Part shown: positions 62,614 to 64,000 of the stretch, piece after piece | Numbering within the stretch: the stretch's first letter is position 1 | Layout: each line of letters begins with the position of its first letter | NCBI RefSeq assembly: GCF_002355435.1 | Contig: NZ_AP017313.1 | Span: 3,162,001 to 3,226,000 of the forward strand | Length of the DNA stretch: 64,000 bases | Direction of reading: 5' to 3' | Source of the DNA: Mucilaginibacter gotjawali | GTDB taxonomy: Bacteria; Bacteroidota; Bacteroidia; Sphingobacteriales; Sphingobacteriaceae | Notes under the pieces: model-generated | What the model saw: only the letters and a program-made list of their open reading frames with translations | Databases searched by the model: none | What the model was told of the DNA's origin: nothing | Made by a program: the position numbers and the translations under genes

Positions 62614-63051
62614 TCAGCTGTTCATCAAGTCTACGGGAACCCTGTAATTAGCGCTCTCGTCGTTCCAGGCCATAGAGGTGATCCGCCAAAGGTCATCCAC
62701 CTGGATAAACTGGATGTAGTTGACTCCCCTTGGCAGGTTATCAATTTCGTAATAGGCAAAACTATATTCGTAAACACTAACGCGCTGGGCCACCCGCCCA
62801 AATATCTCTGTTTTTGAATAAAGTTCACGCTGCATAAATTGAGTTAGCTGCCCGTCTTCAATAGAATCTTCTATTGACCGGGTGAATGATTCAACCGTGT
62901 AAGTGATGGGTTTGCCAAAACTGAGGTTAAAAAGTGCGCCATCTTCAAAAAACAAGTCCCTTACCGTATCCAGGTCAGGCATTTCACCGTCCATAAAGCT
63001 CAGGCTCTCGTAAAAATCTTCGGTTATGTAATCTATAGCTCTGTTATTCAT
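62614..63051 (-). CDS. NTF2/SnoaL-like fold hypothetical protein
   Basis: The 145-residue protein starts NNRAIDYITEDFYESLSFMD and has the alpha+beta pattern of NTF2-like proteins, with the pieces FFEDGALFNL, VSVYEYSFAYYEIDNLPRG and YIQFIQVDDLWRITSMAWND at the positions of cone-fold strands. No catalytic residue is obvious. An upstream TTG would add ten residues; the ATG is preferred. It is likely a small ligand-binding or stress-related protein. Confidence 0.7.
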   Translation of the reverse strand: MNNRAIDYITEDFYESLSFMDGEMPDLDTVRDLFFEDGALFNLSFGKPITYTVESFTRSIEDSIEDGQLTQFMQRELYSKTEIFGRVAQRVSVYEYSFAYYEIDNLPRGVNYIQFIQVDDLWRITSMAWNDESANYRVPVDLMNS

Positions 63052-63207
63052 GTATTCAATGCAATTTTTAGCCGATCCCAAAAGAAATGGACGCCAATAT
63101 AAATAAATTGACCTTCAATGTTAACAGGATATTATATGATTTTGGATTTATTTTGCCGGATGTCGTCTGAATTACTTCAATCATTCCGGTTCTTGCATTC
63201 GGGTTAA

Positions 63208-63969
63208 TCAAAAATCGATCTTTAAATTCATCAATGTTGGGTTTTTCATCACCTCATCCATATTAGTTACCAGGGTTACCCGTTTACGGTCGGCGGATAC
63301 AATGGCCCTGGGATTGTTGATTTTTTTTATGGGTTTTGCAAAATTCAGCACCAGCTTATAAGGGGTCTCAATCAACATTGCTTTTGCCATAGCAAAGGCC
63401 GACTGTGTTTTCTTTAAAAATGTATTAAATTTCGCCCTGTCAATAATCCTGTAAAACTTATGGGGGCTTATTTCATACGAGTAATAATCTTCGCCGGCAA
63501 TCAGTTGCTGGGCGTCAAAGCCACTGTTGGTTTTGGTATTGGTTGCAGCTTTTAACTGGCCATCCAAAGATATTTTTGACAGGTGCTTTAAATAATACTC
63601 CAGGTCGGCAGCATTTTTAGCGGCATGGTTGATCCCTACCCTCATGATACTTTTCTTAAGGTCCATTTTAACTGAAAGATTACTGCTTTTGGCCATATTA
63701 GCCTCATCAAAAGTCATTTTCTGTTGTGTACTATCCGGCAGTGCCGAATAAAAATTAAGGGTAGTATCTTTTACGAGGGAGAATTGAGGGGTTTGTTTTA
63801 CCGAATCTGACATCAGGTTCATCAATACCGAAACTGCGCGGCCCATGTCAAAATTATACTGCACATTGCATGATCCGTCGGTTTTAAAATCGTAGCGCTC
63901 CTCGATGTCGAAACAAGAAGAAAAGCACAGCAATACGAAAAAGAGCAGGGGATAGTATATTTTTTTCAT
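63208..63969 (-). CDS. Hypothetical lipoprotein (253 aa)
   Basis: The N-terminus (KKIYYPLLFFVLLCFSSCFD) is a lipoprotein signal with a lipobox ending in S-S-C at about residue 19. The mature part has an N-terminal strand pattern (IEERYDFKTDGSCNVQYNFD) typical of a Bacteroidota lipoprotein with a periplasmic beta-rich domain and a C-terminal helical part. Function is unknown. It is the last gene in the window and may continue an operon beyond it. Confidence 0.8.
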   Translation of the reverse strand: MKKIYYPLLFFVLLCFSSCFDIEERYDFKTDGSCNVQYNFDMGRAVSVLMNLMSDSVKQTPQFSLVKDTTLNFYSALPDSTQQKMTFDEANMAKSSNLSVKMDLKKSIMRVGINHAAKNAADLEYYLKHLSKISLDGQLKAATNTKTNSGFDAQQLIAGEDYYSYEISPHKFYRIIDRAKFNTFLKKTQSAFAMAKAMLIETPYKLVLNFAKPIKKINNPRAIVSADRKRVTLVTNMDEVMKNPTLMNLKIDF

Positions 63970-64000
63970 AAAGCAAATTTGAAGTAATAATAGTGAAAAA

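Overview
The window looks like chromosomal DNA of a Bacteroidota bacterium of the Sphingobacteriaceae type (Mucilaginibacter/Pedobacter-like). This rests on gene content: an N-acylornithine carbamoyltransferase in place of ordinary ArgF, a short Bacteroidota-type SpeA, futalosine-pathway menaquinone genes, OmpA proteins with thrombospondin type-3 repeats, AT-rich spacers without clear Shine-Dalgarno sequences, and families of intergenic repeats. No rRNA, tRNA, CRISPR, phage or complete insertion sequence was seen.

Layout. 0-5.8 kb: succinyl-CoA:3-ketoacid CoA-transferase (scoAB), a CtlX-like amidine hydrolase, SpeA, then proC and argB. 6.1-9.7 kb: type II NADH dehydrogenase, a Na+/H+ antiporter, a PaiB-like protein and a small hypothetical. 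9.7-16.2 kb: the main arginine cluster (N-acylglutamate synthase candidate, argG, argC, a Fic protein, argD, argF'). 16.4-21.2 kb: a YpdA-like reductase, three tandem membrane paralogues, gpmA, an acetate transporter and an SRPBCC protein. 21.3-29.8 kb: two tandem OmpA-family proteins, two TPR proteins and gyrA. 30-34 kb: hemF, an MFS transporter, a cold-shock protein and a peroxiredoxin. 34.2-38.3 kb: a GH15 enzyme facing a fused OtsA-OtsB. 38-42.4 kb: small secreted proteins, an SDR and a DnaJ-SH3 membrane protein. 42.4-48.9 kb: mqnA, a histidine phosphatase, mqnE, an IMPACT protein, an EamA transporter, ribD and prmC. 49-52.4 kb: thrS-infC-rpmI-rplT. 52.4-54.8 kb: a gene-poor, repeat-rich accessory stretch. 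54.8-64 kb: adhE, a two-part ThrE-type exporter, a secreted glycosidase-like protein and several hypothetical secreted proteins.

How the genes fit together. The arginine genes read best as the N-succinyl variant of the pathway: the carbamoyltransferase carries Val at the position that separates acetyl from succinyl specificity, and the cluster starts with a GNAT protein of the type linked to N-succinylglutamate synthesis in Bacteroides. SpeA and the CtlX-like hydrolase next door would use arginine or citrulline. MqnA and MqnE serve menaquinone synthesis, which feeds the NADH dehydrogenase.

Two patterns cross the whole window. First, six genes (argB, ypdA, a membrane paralogue, the acetate transporter, the MFS transporter, a small membrane protein) are each broken by exactly one missing base in an A/T run of 5-8; this looks like systematic homopolymer under-calling, with transcriptional slippage or real decay as alternatives. 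Second, at least ten gene borders carry an arm-spacer-arm repeat built from short quasi-tandem words. Each locus has its own word, but the two arms of a locus are reverse complements. In many cases the stop codon, the last few codons, or even a start codon of the neighbouring gene is written in the repeat. This second pattern is the most unusual thing in the window.
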